From Phoronis australis (taxonomy: Eukaryota; Phoronida; Phoronidae): a stretch of DNA of 42,185 nt. Position numbers and translations under genes: made by a program. The stretch lies in the NCBI GenBank assembly GCA_002633005.1, contig NMRA01000352.1:296170-338354 (forward strand), given 5' to 3'. Numbering within the stretch: position 1 is the stretch's first letter; each line of letters begins with the position of its first letter. Positions 21,017-31,641 of this stretch are shown in pieces. The notes beneath the pieces were generated by a model. The model was not told where the DNA came from. It worked only from the letters and a program-made list of their open reading frames with translations, and searched no databases.

Positions 21017-24000
21017 CTGCAATAAAGATAAGCAGATGTAAGAGGTGTAATTTGCTTTTACTTGTGATGGCCTCTGTAACTTGATTGGAACTCAATGTTT
21101 GAACTCTCGAGCAGCAAAAAATACAAGACCTAATGTTAAAAAGTGCCTAATCTCACAAAATTGTCATTAGATAACAGGTTAGAGTTCAGAACCGCTTGTT
21201 GCTTTTGAAAGAATTGCAAAGTTTGATAAACATCAACCAAAGCAAAGCACATAAAATTGCCACAACAGGGGAGTGTTAAAAAATCGGACTGCTAGACAGG
21301 CAGACAATGCCATATCCTGTCTACAGGCAAAGATGAAAATTGTCACTAAAACCGCCAGAGTAGATTGCAAAATAGGCTAGACATGCTTTTAAAAAACTAT
21401 CTCAACTCTCTATCAGACTCTGCTCAACCTGGATCGTCTTCTTGCCAAACGTATTAGGCAGTTTAGCTGTCAGAGCTTTAGTCACAATAACATAGCATTT
21501 TTCTCAACCTTTAATTAGAGTTCAATGTAACAATATTGCTTCTGCTACTTGTATTTTGTAACTGGATGTGAGAGGCATGTTGTCATGATTTCGACAAAAT
21601 GCTTGAAGCAACACGTGAGATTTTGTCAAGATTTAGTCAGAATTAAAATGTGTTCTAGTCAAAAAGAAATGGATATTTAATTGCCATTTTGTGTGTTGAA
21701 ACTGCACCAACTTTCAACCTTATCCAGTTTTATTTTGGAAATTACTGTACTTATAGTTACGGTACTTTCATTTTACACCAATATTTGTGAAGAATTATGT
21801 GGAACTCAACACCCAGCAACTGAGTACATACTTTGCAAAAGTTCAGTTATGAGTATAAACCTTTTCAAATTCACACCCCTAGTTCTCTTACAGCCTAGTT
21901 CTACTCACCCCTGAATCTGACCACAGGTCAGTGTCCAGTGTGGTATTCCTGTGGTCACCCAGTCGGTCATCCCAGACCTGTATACTATTATTGACCACTA
22001 GACACAGAAAGTAGATGACCACCACTATAGCACCCGACTGGAATGTAACGCAGCGCAGAAAAAAACGCTTGTTTGGATACGCAATATCATACCTAGGGTA
22101 AACAAAATGTAATGTAAGTAAACGCATTGTTTATGCACAGACAAATTTATAAAAATAAAGTTAATGACACATATTCGACTGAATACAGCTTCATTTCACT
22201 ATATAAAGCAATGGAAAAAAGAAATCTGTGCGGCAATTTTCCTCTGTGCCTAATCAGGGCTTAATCAGGGCTTGGAATGACCAATGACAAAAAACGAGGA
22301 AACTTTGAAACTTTTACGGCCTAAATCTTGCCCGATAACCAACCTTGAAATGGTCAGTGTGAACCTTTCCCCACAAAAATCGGGAGGACTAAAAAAAAAA
22401 AAAAAACGTTACCACCATCAGTAGCATGCATCTGCGTCCTTTCAGCTCGCCCGTCCACTCCCAACCCACACATTTTTGGCTGCAGAGCGGTAGTATTTGT
22501 CGCCGCGCTTAACAATAACACGAGACGCTATTGAATATCTCCCACCACGCTGTCCCAGATGCCCCGGCAATGTTGACAATTTACGTTCCTCCGAAACATA
22601 AAGAGCAACTTCCGCTTTTCGAGGTGAACGTCGTCTGCAACGCCGCGGTAAGAAAGGAATTTGCCGCGGAAATTTTATATCAAATCCGATTTTTTTACGC
22701 GGAAATATTATAAAAAAAGCGGAAAGCACATTTGAAAAAAGCGGAAATCCGCGTTTCCGCGGAAAATTCCAAGCCCTGCTAATAAATTTGATGGCAGTGA
22801 GAAAAGATTGCAATCGTATTTTCTGATAACTGCCGTTCTGAAACAGTAGTTCTATCTTGGCATGCCTCACCTGTCAAAGACCGACACCGTGCAGACGACA
22901 CACAGGAAGTGGTAAACAGCTTCATAAGGAAGAGCCAGGGGGCGGTAGTGCAGAATGAAATCGGTGTCTGAGAAACTGGACAGTAAAAACACAACCACGG
23001 TTTGAGCAACACTTAGACCTGAAAAGGGAAGTTATTTACAGTAAATGAAGCAGAAGTTGGAATTCAAAATATCTTCCCATTAAACAACGAAAGTCCTTAT
23101 TAGACATGAGCTCCAGCTACAACCCTGTCTCTGATATCTCAAAGATGACTATTCGGTGACCTAATTTCTGATTACGTACCCAGTTTGTTCTTCTCAAGCA
23201 TTGAAATCCCCTGAACTTTGACTAAACAGAACAGTTTGAGTCCAACTTCATAACAATGACTGAACTAAATCAAAAACCGGACGATCGCCACACAAGTAAA
23301 AAAGTTCATGTTCAATTCAACGTTTCGTCTTTTCATTAGACATCATCAGGATCATATTTACAACAATTTAGGACAAGAAGTGCCAACATACAGCTCAGGT
23401 AACATCCATAAAGTGAAATGAGAGATACGGGGAATATAGTCTGCATGTTATTCAGAGAATCAGTGGCATGCTGGTTCTGAATGGCCAATGACTCTTTAAT
23501 GTACAGTAACTCCTTATTAGGTTGTCTGCAGATAATACTAACAGAGTTGGTTTTAGTGATTTTTGCTATCATAATGCCTATATATGTTACTTTTTTCTGA
23601 GGTGTGTTGTTCTTTCAACCTGTCACAGAGGCGTCTCTGTGTAAGTCCGATATAAAATTCCTTATGCCTCTGTGACAGCTCTTGGTCATATTGCTGTAAT
23701 CAAAATGGTACTAAGGACAAGTCTTACTTCACACAAGTTTTAAAAGAAGATGGAAAACAAATACAGTAAACCCGCCAAATTACGTCCAAGAAGCAAACTT
23801 ACGACTCAAACCGCTTACACCTATAAAATTGACCTTGAGTTATTCCTTATTCACACCAAAAATGATTTTTGGTTTTGGAAAGAACTGACAGTTCATTATA
23901 CCTCGAGACCATGAAGAGTCACGAGCCAGCATGTAGAACCTGGTCTCCAGCAACAACAAGCCATCATTTCTTTTGAAGTCCTGAAATCACTTCAAATTTG

Positions 24001-27000
24001 GCTACGGGACAATCTGATACCAAGTTCATAACAATAAGTCAAAGTTTTTTTTTGTGTCGGAAGGCGGATTTACCGCCAATCTAAGGTTTTAAAGGCATAC
24101 TATGTTAAATTAGTGAAAAGCATTGTCCCTCATTTACGTCAAAAAGTTGATGAATTTTTGCTTTTGCAGTACCTACCAGCTAAGAGCCCATGGCAGAAGA
24201 GAGAGAAAGTCTTGAAGGCCCTGTGAGATGACACAGAGAGCTCGAGTGAATTAGTCGTCTCCTCCTTTTGCTCGGCTGTCCATTTCTCCCGCTCGTTGGC
24301 GGCCATTTGTTTGGCTAATACTGTCTTGTTTTTGCTCTTGAAACCCTCTGGAAAATGACACAAAGTAAGGTATAAATCAGTTTGCGATCACACAATGTAC
24401 CTCCTGTAAAGTCGAACTGTACAATATTGGTCACAACAAAAAGAGACAATTACTATTTTGCACTTAGTTGCCTTATAGTCCTAAATCAAGGCCTAGCCAA
24501 CTGCAAAGTAAGATTCTTTGATTTAACACAAAATGTATTACTACCACAGCAACTTCTCAGAAGGTTTGCTACATTGCTACAAATACCAAAAATTTTGTAA
24601 AATGTTGTTTAACGATAATTACTCATTACAAAAAGAAATAGTAGCTCGTTCAGCATCAATTTTGATGAAAAATTGGATAAAATCAAAGCTCCAGTTTAAC
24701 CCTACATTGTGTTTACAGAACTAAACCTTATTATATATATTGGTGGCTGAGGATGGATCAACTTGAATGAGTTTCTGAACGAAATAATTAACAAGGTTTT
24801 TCATTAATTCACATGAAATCTTTCAGTGCACCATGTAAAAATAGAAATTTACAAGATAAAATTTTTACATGGTGCACCGAAAGATCAATACAGTTGCAGT
24901 TTTTTTATTTCACTTGAAATACCTACACCGTAACACATAATATAGAATATACAACAATCCTTCAGTAGATGTGAAAAAGCCAGACTCTATACACAATAAA
25001 ATGTTAACCTATTTCAGACAAATATAATTGCCAAAAAATTATTTTTATTTTTCAAAGGCTTCTTAAGTATAGAATACCCACAATTTTTCGACATTGTTGT
25101 CTGGTTGTAGCTGTGGTATAGATCGTAAAAACGTTTTAGCATTTATTTTGTGTCACTTATTGTTTGTGAAAAAGTGAAAATAATTCACTTGTCGGCCATA
25201 TTGTGTCCTAAGCTGGTGACTCACAGTCTCTACCATTTATTGTTATGACTGCGGAGTGAAGCAAGCACAAAATAGTAAAATCTCAAAAACAATTGTCAAC
25301 AATTATGACATTTTTCATTATTGTAAATACTGTCACTGTTTATAATCATCTTTTAATTTAATTTCACGTCTCTTAATCTAATTTCATCATCCTTTGTAAT
25401 TTATTCATTTATAATCAAAATTCTTAACCTGTTTTAATTGCTACTTCGTTACCTGTACTCAATTATTGTTTTACTACTTTATTGAGTAATATTGTACTGT
25501 ATTACATCTTGTTGTTGAGGGCCCCCTTGGAAAGCAATGCCGACACTGAAAGGCCACCCTCATCTTAAATATTAAATAAATAAAATAAAGTAAATTTTAT
25601 TTATTTATTTTTTCATTTCACAAACAGGCTTCTATTGAGAATGCCAAAAATTTCTTAAAACATAATGAGTACGTAGCTATGGTACAGAGCTCGACTCACT
25701 GCGCTGCTCTATGTATAGTCTATCTGAAGCCTGGCTCTTCATTACTGGTCCTAACGTGTGAGTCGGCACTGGGGGCACTCCTTCATCATCTTCATCCTCC
25801 ACCTGAGAATCTACAGAATGACACAAATATAATGAGCATATCAGTTTTCAAAAAAACAACAAGATTTCATCTCACCAAATAATGAAAATCTGTCTCTTCT
25901 GATTTACATGCCGGACAACAGAACTTGAAAAAGTCAGATTTAACTGTACCGATATTTTACGCGAGCAAGGTAAAATCCAACTGCATTGAACAGCTGAGTG
26001 CAAAAACTAAAAAACCATATCATGTAACTTTGTCTAAGTTAAACAATAATCCAACTTCTACATTTTCCACTTCCACAAAGTTTACTACAGCAAACCAGCT
26101 TCAAAAGTATTGTTTTCACAAATGAATTCCAAGGAGACAAGTTTTGGCCAGTTTTAGGCTAACTTTTTTGCAATCTTCAACACACCGCAACAAGACCAGG
26201 TGAATGAATGAATTTTGACAAATGTTATAAAAAAATTGCTGTAGAGGCTCAGACTATCAAGGACGGCGGTACCCAAATATATAGCAAGATAAAAGCATTC
26301 ATCAACAAAATGTGACCTTGTCAAAGAGCAACAGAATGAGGTATGCATTTCTTTAGTGCTTTACTAAACAAAGACAATTTTCATACTGTAACAGACAGCT
26401 TTGCGCATAGCAAAACTTAAAATATAATTCGACAAGTACCAAGGCAAGTAACTCACAAAATACTATTTCAGAATTCAAATTTTCAGTGGTGACATCAAAT
26501 TTTAGTAGCCCAACTCGCCCTATGCGACTGAGACTTTCTGCTAATTTCATAGATAACTTCGAGGTTTTCCCTGCAAATTTAGCTATTGAAATATAACTTT
26601 CTGCAGACTTGGTGAAATATGGTCATAAGCGTCTGAGCAGTCTTGTAAACTACAAACCCACCAATACACTTTGTACACTACATGTTATACGAAGCTCTTG
26701 GATACTTGGATATGGGGTAAGTAGGTGAGAATATATATTATTTAATCATTAAAAATTTCTAAAACAAAAAGTGGCTAATGTCCCTGAAAAGCAAGTTTCA
26801 AGCAAGGAAAGGAAAAAGATGATTTGAAGTCTGTATGTTCTAGAAACACTGGTTCAGTTTAACACAAACGTGAACATACATACAAAATCCTCCTCTCAGC
26901 CATAGAGGCATATGAACAGGAAAATAGTGAAACGACACCTATCATTTGTGGTTCTGAAAAATTTAGCGACCACAACTTTGAATTGGCTACCTCAGATTTC

Positions 27001-30000
27001 ACCTGGCAGGCAGCTCATCAGATGCATTTTCGCTTTTCTTAGCATCAGACACTGACACCAAAGACACGGCTGAAGCTTTGGTGTTGCCACATCGTTCAAA
27101 GTGTCTATTATGACTGTGGCGCCCTCTTTTAGGCTCTTTATGATTACAGATACTACCCCACAATTCTTCATCGACATTGAAATGTGGTTAAAGCCTCTTG
27201 CAGCAACATCTTTGAAATCTGACCCTTTGGCTCATATTTTAGGGATGGAATCCTTTGTTTTGATTATTTTATACACGGTAACACAGTGTGCTGAGTTCAT
27301 CAATTGTTTCAACAGTATGATTCACTACGGAACCGCCATCTTGTCATATTGGAGTGTGATGATTATGACCTTGTATTGACCTAATTAGCAACATGGGACT
27401 TTCATAGAGTGTAAACTACTTCGTTATAGTAAAATAGTAAACAGTTCAATTATATGTGAATGGATGACAATTTTCACAACTTACGATCAGGCTGTGTCTT
27501 CACATCAATAATATCATTTTTGATGGTGGTTACATCCATTCCCATAATGCTGTTCAGCTCATCATCATCCACTATACTGCCAGTGAGATTGTCCCTGAGA
27601 AAACACAGACAATCTAGTCAAGAAGTCGGATACTAATAGCTGATCACAGAGTTCAATAAGCAGGTCAAATAAAACAGAAGAAGCGAACAAGACTGCCCAT
27701 GAATGATTAGAACAATAACATTGCCTGTTATGCAGAATTAATGCCCTCTTGGCAAGTATTAAGACAAATGACAATCAATAAAATGCAAAAAAGCAACTAA
27801 GTAACTCAGTCACATATCTTGATAAACAGGTCCCCTGCCAGTACTGCCTCCTGTTGGGGTGGCTGGCAGATGAGTGACCTCCCCAATACCCTCTGTACAC
27901 TTCTGTTTGGCCTCAAATTCGTCTTCAAGTTCATTGACGTAACAAAGGACTATTTGAAAAAATGGTAACTGCGAGATTTTTGTTAGTTGGAAGGTTTTAG
28001 GACCACCAAATGCCTCCCAAGGTGTTCACTTAACACTCGAAAGGTAAAATCATATCGTAACATAATTGATAGTTTAGCTATACAGGTTTGATTAGGATGT
28101 GGCAATGTCTAACATCATGATAGCTTCACAGTTCAACAACTTTGTGATTGTTACTAACTGCATAATCCATTTGTCTACTAAACAACAGCTGAGTTGAATT
28201 TTATTCAAATTTTTTACTTAAAGAACTTACTGAGATTCTGAGACAGGTTTCTTTTTCTTGCGTCGTCGTTTAGGTCTTGCTTGACTAGCAGTTGTTTCCA
28301 ACTGGGTGGCAGAATCAACGTCTTCACTCTGTGTAAGAATTTTGAATGTTATTAAAGGCATTTAGTGTGTACTTGCATTTATGGCTCACAATTTAATAAA
28401 ATACAGATGGTACCCCAAAATTAAAGTATCAGAAATAACATTACACAAGCAAATAACATGGTGCAGATATACCAATAAATAAGAGCTTGCAAGACTTTTG
28501 GCATTACAAAGTATAAAGAAAACAAAACTGATGAGGATATTTTGAAAACAATGCGGTTATGATTACGTAGTCATGGTAACGCCATAAATGTATCAGCGGA
28601 TTTAGTTCTAGAAACAAACACATTTAAGCATCTCAACAGAGGTTTCCTCAGACTTATACTTGCATAATCTTGGCAAGGTCAACACAAGTTAATGGCCAAA
28701 TAGATTTTCAATGATTTACTTTTACTGCGCTTTAAGTGCCGTCCACTGCACGAGTAATCCTAAAACAAGTTACTCAGTCGTACGAGTGGTCGCCAGGTTT
28801 ATTACAGAAGTAGCGTCGATGGTGTTTGTGCTGTGGCAACTTAACAAGTGCGACATTTTATCCCACCTTATTGAGGTAAGGGTAATTTGTTCTTGGGCAA
28901 CTTTCCCAAGAACAAGTCGCAGCGTGGTCACCATGAAAACAATCAACCAATCGACTCCGTAGAACTAATTACAAGCTTCTGCACTGTAGTAATTCTCCAC
29001 TTATTTTGCACAAAAATAAGTTCCAAAATGGTCACTTCTCCGTTTATTGTTGGCTGATTACTTTTCTGCATATATTCTGCATCCTGTGCATGTATTAAAA
29101 TACATGTACAGGATGCAAACAATGCTTGTAATAAACTAAAATATTCTTAATCCTTACTTTAGGGACAAATTTAACAAAACAGAATTTCATTTGTAAGCCA
29201 CCTTGTGTGCTAAATATGTGAAGTTTCCATATATACAAACATATATATAAACTGGTGATTTCATTTCCGTGCAATTTTTATCTACAGGTTAAAACATGTT
29301 GACATTTTGCTCATCATTTTATCAACTTAAACCATCTTCTATTGGCATTCCACAATCACAAGAGCAAGAAATATCATTCAGGAGAACACAAATAACCACT
29401 CGCCATATTGCAAAGCTCCACATGCCAAGAGTGATAATTTCATTCATATTGCAAGTTGTCAGGTATGTTGTGTGGAGTCAAGGGTAAGTTGTACTATGGT
29501 AACATGTAATATGGACATGACTTCAGATCAATGAAAACTGACAGAACACAGAGTTTGGTAATGAAATGGTGTGCACAGAAATAAGCGACTGCGACACAAA
29601 GAATTCTAAAAATACTAACAACAACTGATTTGGACTTTTGTCGCCCTCTACCCCCACTTCCACTAGGTGTATCCTCCCCAGATCTACGAGGTGGAAGAGC
29701 CCTTTTCGCAGGAGTCTTTGTTTTGAGCTTGGGCAAATTTTCCACCGACTGGTCTCGCTCTCTGCTAGCTGACCTCTGACGCCTTCTTTCCCTGGCTGTA
29801 CCAGTTCCTAAAAAGGATGAATGTGAACATGATTAACACTTCTAAGTTTTATCATTAGTTGCAGTAGTCGCATTGGATTAAAGACAATCATTTCTATAAC
29901 TTGAGATGGAAGACACCAGTTATTAAAAACAAGACCAAGTTCCATCGACAGGTGCATCTGGTTGTGTAGCTTGGGTGTTGTTGGTTTTAGTTTCCATTCA

Positions 30001-31274
30001 GTACGAAAAAAATTTGACCATCACCAAGTTATTGAAGTTAACTTAAACTGGTTTAAAGGTAAATTCTACAAATCTATAGCTGGTAGCAGAGTTGTTTGTG
30101 CAGAAAATAGCAGACTGTAATGTGCCCACACTTTTAGAACCAGATTGATGCCCGTTATTCAATGGAGAAAACTGGTTCTCAGAATGCAAGCATGTGTATC
30201 CGACTATTACCAGTTGGTGAGGCAACTAGCCCACTAAGTAACTAAGTCACAATGAGTAACAAAGTGGGGTGTCACATTCGCCATGCGGAATCCCATGCCC
30301 GAACCAGTTACTGAGCAGCCGTGAGGTGATGTTAGTATTTGGGAGTGCTCAGTTGTTACTTTTTAGTATACCACACAATAACTTAGAAAAAGGTTACCCT
30401 TGAATAACACAATTGCTCATAAATTCGCCATTGCAGCTATGGTTACTTTACCCTACGTACCCAGTTCGACACTGACACTGGTTTGACATTAGAGAACTAG
30501 TACTTTCAGGGTCTCTACATCATGGTCAATTCAATCCAGCCTATCCCTAATCCAACAAATGACACAGATGTCAAATGAAATGCGATGGCAAAAGCTATGT
30601 TGCTGTGCCTGGCTATGGCCATCGGCATGCATGGCCCTGGGCTGGGAGCAAGTCTCTGTCTCTGATAAGCAATGACCATCGCCTCTGTTGGCCCGAACCA
30701 GAGGCGATGTAGAGGCTATAGGGCTCTGTACGCCGGAAGCTTTTCAGCGAATTATGCCTCGCACCGACTAAACCATCAAAGTCACGTTGTTATAAATACC
30801 TTTTGCGCATAGAGGAACACCTTAGGAGGTTGTCGATGTGTTTAATTCCTTCCAACTCGAACAAATACTCCCGTTATGAAACTTTTTCTTTGAGCAGTCC
30901 CTATNTATGGTTACTTTACCCTACGTACCCAGTTCGACACTGACACTGGTTTGACATTAGAGAACTAGTACTTTCAGGGTCTCTACATCATGGTCAATTC
31001 AATCCAGCCTATGCCTAATCCAACAAATGACACAGATGTCAAATGAAATGCGATGGCAAAAGCTATGTTGCTGTGCCTGGCTATGGCCATCGGCATGCAT
31101 GGCCCTGGGCTGGGAGCAAGTCTCTGTCTCTGACGGACAACAAATTAACCACTTACCAGTAGATTGATCTGGCGAATTTTGCCTTCGTTTTTGCCTTCCT
31201 CGCCTCGGGCTTTGGTTCTCTTTCTCTGAAGGCAGAAGTGGGGGCAATCGCCTGCCTGTGGGTGGCAAAGACAT
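20765..31274 (-). CDS. TMEM237: TMEM237-like ciliary transition-zone membrane protein, multi-exon gene
   Basis: Coding exons, in transcript order: 31274-31157, 29807-29620, 28328-28231, 27949-27814, 27594-27485, (27069-27003 doubtful), 25810-25700, 24347-24177, 23018-22871, 22092-21909, 21016-20765. This gives roughly 500 codons, against about 400 in human. The N-terminal third is basic and proline-rich (RALPPRR, PKRRRKKKKP). Then come a YVNELEDE acidic patch, an LYIEQRKGFKSK box, SSHRAFK, and four hydrophobic segments: FCHGLLAG onward; HFLCVVCTVSVFDR; GAIVVVIYFLCLVV; AGALLGWFIISLRP. The order, the spacing and the anchors HRAFK..FCHGLLAG, S.FDR and the LRP after the last helix match the TMEM237 family from memory. 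Known role of the family: tetraspan protein of the ciliary transition zone (Joubert syndrome gene JBTS14). Most junction phases agree; exon 3 to exon 4 does not. It is divergent with GOT1, 367 bp away. Confidence 0.88.
21909..22092 (-). CDS. TMEM237: TMEM237 coding exon (TM3)
   Basis: Acceptor TTACCCTAG|G and donor AGGG|GTGAGT, phase 0 out. It encodes YDIAYPNKRF, TM3 (SGAIVVVIYFLCLVV), then the lumenal or extracellular-like loop ending in NTTLDTDLWSDSG, equivalent to the N-x-S-LWEAG loop of vertebrate TMEM237. Confidence 0.82.
22266..22778. mobile_element. hAT-like non-autonomous element, copy B (513 bp)
   Basis: Ends are exact 13-bp inverted repeats, CAGGGCTTGGAAT and ATTCCAAGCCCTG. The right part is a set of CCGCGGAAA/GCGGAAATCCGCG words that fold on themselves. 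It sits in the TMEM237 intron between exons 22871 and 22092. The 142-codon minus frame across it is repeat sequence, not a gene. Confidence 0.65.
22871..23018 (-). CDS. TMEM237: TMEM237 coding exon (TM1 end, TM2)
   Basis: Acceptor CCCTTTTCAG|GT and donor ACAG|GTGAGG. It encodes the rest of TM1 (VAQTVVVFLLSSF), the loop HYRPLALPYEAV, and TM2 ending VSVFDR. The loop and the S-x-FDR end match the family. Confidence 0.82.
23201..24045. repeat. Diverged dispersed repeat shared between TMEM237 introns and 3' region
   Basis: A segment containing GAAATC-CC/TTCA, then a TTCATAACAATRA-like word recurs at 23201-23280, 23980-24045 and 20629-20710. An upstream word, ATTTTTGGT-GG-AAAGAACTGACA, recurs at 23861-23892 and 20492-20518. 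These are old repeats or segmental copies with many substitutions. Confidence 0.4.
23336..23690 (-). mobile_element. Penelope-like element 3' end with GIY-YIG endonuclease relic
   Basis: Minus strand encodes EFYIGLTQRRLCDRLKEQH and SNIYRHYDSKNH; the YIGLT...R...H pattern is a GIY-YIG nuclease core. After a frame change, NKELLYIKESLAIQNQHAT and LNNMQTIFP match the C-terminal tail that follows the endonuclease in Penelope-like retroelements. The open frame then ends CKYDPDDV. It sits in a TMEM237 intron in the same orientation as the gene. The frameshift and truncated 5' end show it is inactive. Confidence 0.65.
24177..24347 (-). CDS. TMEM237: TMEM237 coding exon (first membrane segment begins)
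   Basis: Acceptor TTTTCCAG|AG. It encodes GFKSKNKTVLAKQMAANE, a charged helix, then SSHRAFKTFSLFCHGLLAG, the most recognisable TMEM237 segment. Donor GCTG|GTAGGT, phase 1, joins the next exon exactly to give LLAGLSVAQT. Confidence 0.82.
24818..24885. repeat. 25-bp near-perfect hairpin in a TMEM237 intron
   Basis: Arms 24818-24842 and 24861-24885 differ at one base (CAGTGCACC against CGGTGCACC on the same strand). The loop is 18 bases. It would form a long stem in nascent RNA of the host intron. Confidence 0.75.
25330..25610 (+). mobile_element. Non-LTR retrotransposon 3' tail
   Basis: GAGGGCCCCCTTGGAAAGCA and AAGGCCACCCTCATC followed by TAAATAAATAAAATAAAG is the typical 3' UTR end and A/T-rich tail of LINEs in marine invertebrates. 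There is no ORF remnant upstream, so this is a 5'-truncated copy, antisense to TMEM237. Confidence 0.6.
25700..25810 (-). CDS. TMEM237: TMEM237 coding exon (VEDEDDEG...LYIEQR)
   Basis: The acceptor at TTCTGTAG|AT gives SQVEDEDDEGVPPVPTHT in frame with exon 5. A second AG eight bases on (start 25802) would be phase 0. The exon ends LYIEQR with donor CGCA|GTGAGT and splices in frame to KGFKSK, matching the VFVEK-R-F box of the family. Confidence 0.72.
27003..27069 (-). CDS. TMEM237: Possible optional TMEM237 exon
   Basis: A 67-bp block encodes VSLVSVSDAKKSENASDELPA between CTTCAG and AG|GTGAAA. It can follow exon 5 in frame, but its phase-2 end does not fit the next exon at either candidate acceptor. 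It may be an alternative exon with an unseen partner, or chance. Confidence 0.25.
27485..27594 (-). CDS. TMEM237: TMEM237 coding exon 5
   Basis: Acceptor TTTTCTCAG|G and donor GATC|GTAAGT. It encodes the acidic linker DNLTGSIVDDDELN...KTQPD. It enters in phase 2 from exon 4 and leaves in phase 1, which joins exon 25810-25700 in frame. Confidence 0.7.
27814..27949 (-). CDS. TMEM237: TMEM237 coding exon 4 (phase problem at 5' edge)
   Basis: The open frame reads CYVNELEDEFEAKQK and ends in a THLPATPTGGS linker and PVYQD. The donor AT|GTGACT joins the next exon in frame, giving QDMDNLTGS. The acceptor CAAATAG|TCC needs a phase-1 donor, but exon 3 ends in phase 2. A missed microexon, a different splice site or an assembly indel is possible. 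Confidence 0.6.
28231..28328 (-). CDS. TMEM237: TMEM237 coding exon 3
   Basis: Acceptor TTACACAG|AGT and donor TCA|GTAAGT. It encodes SEDVDSATQLETTASQ followed by PKRRRKKKKPVSES, a lysine/arginine block typical of the TMEM237 N-terminus. It ends in phase 2, which does not fit the next recognised exon. Confidence 0.72.
28888..28914. repeat. Perfect 10-bp hairpin
   Basis: TGTTCTTGGG and CCCAAGAACA with a seven-base loop, in TMEM237 intron 2. Confidence 0.7.
29079..29116. repeat. 38-bp imperfect palindrome
   Basis: GCATCCTGTGCATGTATT is followed, across a two-base centre, by its near inverse AATACATGTACAGGATGC (one mismatch pair), in TMEM237 intron 2. Confidence 0.65.
29620..29807 (-). CDS. 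TMEM237: TMEM237 coding exon 2
   Basis: Acceptor CTTTTTAG|GA. It encodes an arginine-rich run, then AKRALPPRRSGEDTPSGSG and a KSKSVV end. The chosen donor is GTTAGT, a non-canonical +3 base, ending in phase 0. That phase fits the start of exon 3. It corresponds to the RALPP-containing disordered N-terminus of the family. Confidence 0.72.
30438..30665. repeat. 228-bp direct duplicate, copy 1
   Basis: Identical to 30906-31133 except at 30545 (C here, G at 31013). Offset is exactly 468 bp. See the finding on probable allelic misassembly. Confidence 0.95.
30666..30904. mobile_element. Half copy of the 32570-33064 MITE, ending at an N
   Basis: From about 30726 it follows the MITE arm: GTACGCCGGAAGCTTTTCAG, AATTATGCCTC, AAAGTCACGTTGTTATAAAT, TTTTGCGCATAGAGGAACAC, CTTAGGAGG, CCAACTCGAA-AAATACTCCC. 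It stops at 30904 next to the N, so the second arm is missing. Near its left end are perfect inverted arms CATCGCCTCTG and CAGAGGCGATG. Confidence 0.8.
30906..31133. repeat. 228-bp direct duplicate, copy 2
   Basis: Begins right after the single N at 30905 and ends 23 bp before the exon 1 donor side of TMEM237. Confidence 0.95.
31157..31274 (-). CDS. TMEM237: TMEM237 coding exon 1
   Basis: Starts MSLPPTGRRLPPLLPS and continues with a basic RRGRQKRRQ stretch. It ends ACTG|GTAAGT in phase 1, which joins exon 2 in frame. This ATG is the only good start before the splice donor. The 228-bp duplicated block lies just downstream in intron 1. Confidence 0.75.
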
Positions 31275-31641
31275 TGTAAATCTTCAAAACAAGGAAACAC
31301 AAACTTTTGAAATGAAAATATGTGCCAACGTAATAAAAGTATTGCTACGTTAACAAGCGATTTCTGTTGATTTTTTGGGATCTTGGGATAAATACAACAA
31401 CTTATAGCTTCTTACATTATTTGGAACAAAAATCTAAGCATTTTATTTGTATAAAAATCGAATTTAGGAATATTATAAGTGAAACGTATAATATCTTGCA
31501 CCTTTTGATTTACATAATATTGGTATTTGCGCTCCACTCAAAACAGAAATGTACAGATGAAAATCAAGCCGGCAGGTTTCAGACTTGTTGCTTGCTAGAT
31601 CGAAATTTCTGTGTATTTTCGCATAAAATTCACTCGACAAG
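31275..31641. promoter_or_regulatory. Putative bidirectional promoter of TMEM237 and GOT1
   Basis: Only 367 bp separate the two divergent start codons, so both 5' UTRs and the promoter must lie here unless there are upstream non-coding exons. The interval is AT-rich, CpG-poor and has no consensus TATA at a convincing distance. I looked for an RFX X-box, as expected for a ciliary gene, and did not find a clear one. Confidence 0.55.

Noticed and set aside
22442-22870. 142-codon minus-strand frame
   Set aside because: It runs through the hAT-like element and into the intron edge; Arg/Lys-rich composition comes from CCGCGGAAA words.
31275-31641. RFX X-box in the TMEM237/GOT1 promoter
   Set aside because: GTTGCTTGCTAG and GTTAAC words were considered, but neither has the two half-sites at the required spacing.
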